64,000 nt of DNA from Synanceia verrucosa. Lineage: Eukaryota; Chordata; Actinopteri; Perciformes; Synanceiidae. The stretch covers positions 26,460,437 to 26,524,436 of the forward strand of contig CM056551.1 in NCBI GenBank assembly GCA_029721515.1, given 5' to 3'. Below are positions 62,701-64,000 of this stretch, piece after piece. The notes under the pieces are model-generated. The model was not told the origin of the DNA. It did no database searches and saw only the letters and a program-made list of their open reading frames with translations. Positions within the stretch are counted from its first letter, which is position 1. Every line of letters begins with the position of its first letter. The position numbers and the translations under genes were made by a program.

Positions 62701-64000
62701 TCTGAATGCTTCAGCATACCAAGACATTCTGGACAATTCCATGCACCAAACTTTGTGGGAACAGTTTGGAGCTGGCCCCTTCCTCTTCCAACATGACTGT
62801 GCACCAGTGCACAAAGCAAGGTCCATAAAGACATGGATGACAGAGTCTGGTGTGGATGAACTTGACTGGCCTGCACAGAGTCCTGACCTCCACCCGATAG
62901 AACACCTTTGGGATGAGTTAGAGCAGAGACTGAGAGCCAGGCCTTCTCATCCAACATCAGTGTGTGACCTCACAAATACACTTCAGGAAGAATGGTCAAA
63001 AATTCCCATAAACACACTCCTAAACCTTGTGGACAGCCTTCCCAGAAGAGTTGAAGCTGCTAAAGTTGCAAAGGGTGGACCGACATCGTATTGAACTCTA
63101 TGGCTTAGGAATGGGATGTCACTTAAGTTCATATGTGAGTCAAGGCAGGTGAGCGAATACTTTTGGCAATATAGTGTATAGTAACTCTTTATGCTCCGAC
63201 TACAAATCCCAGAAGCCCCAAAATTGCTCACAGGCTGTGGGAGACTGCGAACGACGACCTGCTGCAGAAAAAAACACTTTGAGGTATTATTATGTCGATG
63301 GCACTCAAGCGTTGGATTTTAAGTGACGTTGAAATATGTCAATGGCACTCAATGAGTTCAATTATTGACTTTTATGGATTAAGCAAACAATGTATAATGA
63401 GTCAATTAGTGGGATTTACATGTGTTCGTAGTGTTAGAGTTAATAAATCTTGGGCAGGGCCAGGCTAGCTGTTTCCCTGTTTCCCCTTTTTAAGTGATAA
63501 GATAAGCAGCTTATCCCTCTCAGTCTTACTCAGTGTGTCAAATATTAAGTCATGTCTCTGCCTCATTTCCTTATTATGGTACATGTAATAAATGCAGTTT
63601 ATTCAGCAAGGCCTCACCGTGTCTGCGTGGGTTCTCCCTGGGTACTCCGGCTTCCTCCCAGCATCCAAAAACATGCATGGGGATTAGGTTAACTGGCTAA
63701 TTTAAATTGCCTGTAGGTGTGAATGGTTGTCTGTCTCTATGTGCCCTGTGATGAACTGGCAGGTGTACTCTGCCTTTTGCCCTAAGACAGCTGGAATAGG
63801 CTCCAGCCCCCCTGCGGCCCTACGTAGGATAAGCGGTAGAAAATGGATGGGTGGATATTCAGCAAGGCTAAGAAGCAGAAATTTAACAACAAATTTCATT
63901 TGAATCATCCCTGTTTTTGGGTAAACACTGCTCAAACCAATCATCCTCCTCTGTCTGTCCTCCCCTCTCCAGCAAATCAATCAGGATCTGAACATACAGC
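56800..64000 (+). CDS. fam219a: FAM219A homologue, coding exons 1-6 (3' end beyond window)
   Basis: FAM219 proteins are conserved, largely disordered vertebrate proteins of unknown biochemical function. The exons are 56800-56877, 57860-57959, 59951-60056, 61136-61216, 61289-61343 and 63973-64000 (partial), all with GT/AG borders and compatible phases. The product begins MMEEIDRFQVPSA and continues with an acidic Ser/Asp segment, then YKPSPLQMKIEKQRELARK, NQQPKKNNVMARTRLVVPN, KGYSSLDQSPDEKPLVALDT, DSDDDFDMSRYSSSGYSSAE and QINQDLNIQ. These match FAM219A nearly residue for residue rather than FAM219B. The first exon carries a short duplication-like EMQAEMQ insertion relative to the mammalian protein. 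The final exons, including the cysteine-rich end, are outside the window. The teleost paralogue (aa or ab) is not determinable. Confidence 0.95.
60324..60714. mobile_element. hAT-like non-autonomous element in fam219a intron 3
   Basis: The element (60332-60706) starts CAGGGGTGGGCAATCG and ends CGTAGTTTGCCTATGTCTG, whose reverse complement starts CAGACATAGGCAAACTACGG: hAT-style inverted ends. Possible 8 bp flanks (GTATATAC and AGACTTAC) agree at only four positions, so the target duplication is uncertain. The inside shares a segment with 5920-6080. There is no transposase frame. Confidence 0.55.
62076..63180 (+). mobile_element. Tc1-type transposon, left end missing
   Basis: A transposase relic followed by a right terminal repeat, GTGAGCGAATACTTTTGGCAATATAGTGTA (63149-63178, beginning GTGAGCGAATAC), and a TA target. 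No matching left terminal repeat is found before 62076, so the 5' end is deleted. It lies in fam219a intron 5 in the same orientation as the gene. Confidence 0.85.
62096..63094 (+). pseudogene. Tc1 transposase, inactivated
   Basis: It encodes a cut-and-paste DNA transposase of the Tc1/mariner superfamily. Recognisable parts are the helix-turn-helix region (HLCNKSSREISSLLNIPQST), a GRPRK AT-hook-like motif, and the DD34E catalytic residues in WSDESHF (about 62520), FQHDCAPVH (about 62790) and HPIEHLWDE (about 62892). The last two are separated by exactly 34 residues. At least three in-frame stops break the frame (after RHIV near 62291, near 62467, and near 62558), and the N-terminus is missing, so it cannot be active. 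The intact distal 172 codons run from 62576 to 63094. Confidence 0.9.
63179..63359 (+). mobile_element. TTAA-flanked MITE-like element, copy 3 (truncated by Tc1)
   Basis: It matches the right part of copy 1 (4605-4764), from TATGCTCCGACTACAAATCC through CTCACAGGCTGTGG to the terminus GGCACTCAATGAGTTCA. It begins exactly where the Tc1 right repeat ends, so the transposon inserted into this MITE. The left half of the MITE is not found on the other side. Confidence 0.7.
63600..63868 (+). mobile_element. Retroposon with 13 bp target duplication
   Basis: The body (63613-63855) is the longest clean copy of the same family as 12592-12872 and ends in a GGAT-type tail. It is flanked by exact 13 bp repeats, TATTCAGCAAGGC, at 63600-63612 and 63856-63868. 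It sits about 100 bp before fam219a exon 6. Confidence 0.85.

Overview
The window is vertebrate genomic DNA, almost certainly from a ray-finned (teleost, probably percomorph-type) fish. The reasons are small coding exons with GT/AG introns, fish-type protein sequences, many microsatellites, and typical teleost repeats: Tc1, hAT-like and TTAA-flanked MITE-like elements, and retroposon tails ending in GGAT or TTATC repeats. There is no prokaryotic organisation. Nearly all open frames longer than 60 codons are chance frames. The real genes were found by joining short exons at splice sites and recognising the protein families.

Layout. (1) 1-23089, minus strand: the 5' end of gfra2 (GDNF-family receptor alpha 2), with a TATA box, a signal-peptide exon and the first cysteine-rich-domain exon. 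About 20.8 kb of the following intron runs off the left edge and carries many repeats. (2) 27032-34812, minus strand: a complete bco2-type carotenoid cleavage dioxygenase. It has eleven coding exons that join without a frame break into about 543 residues with all four iron-binding histidines. Its start codon appears to be split across the first intron. (3) 37440-38190, minus strand: an unexplained open frame with a chemokine-like stretch behind a TATA box. (4) 39001-41651, plus strand: a complete eight-exon pancreatic elastase (CELA3/ela3l-like). (5) 44157-49590, plus strand: a gene for a 76-residue single-pass or secreted peptide that I recognise as adropin (enho), with one noncoding exon, a 3.4 kb intron holding a long palindrome, and one coding exon. 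(6) 52917-54658: a possible two-exon noncoding transcript. (7) 56800-64000, plus strand: the first six coding exons of fam219a, running off the right edge. Its fifth intron holds a decayed Tc1 element, a truncated MITE and a young retroposon.

The genes do not form a pathway. The most informative context is enho followed by fam219a on the same strand, as in the human 9p13 block, but with no dnai1 coding sequence seen between them. The other genes are individually regulated: neural (gfra2), carotenoid metabolism (bco2) and exocrine pancreas (elastase). No tRNA, rRNA, CRISPR array or viral gene was recognised.
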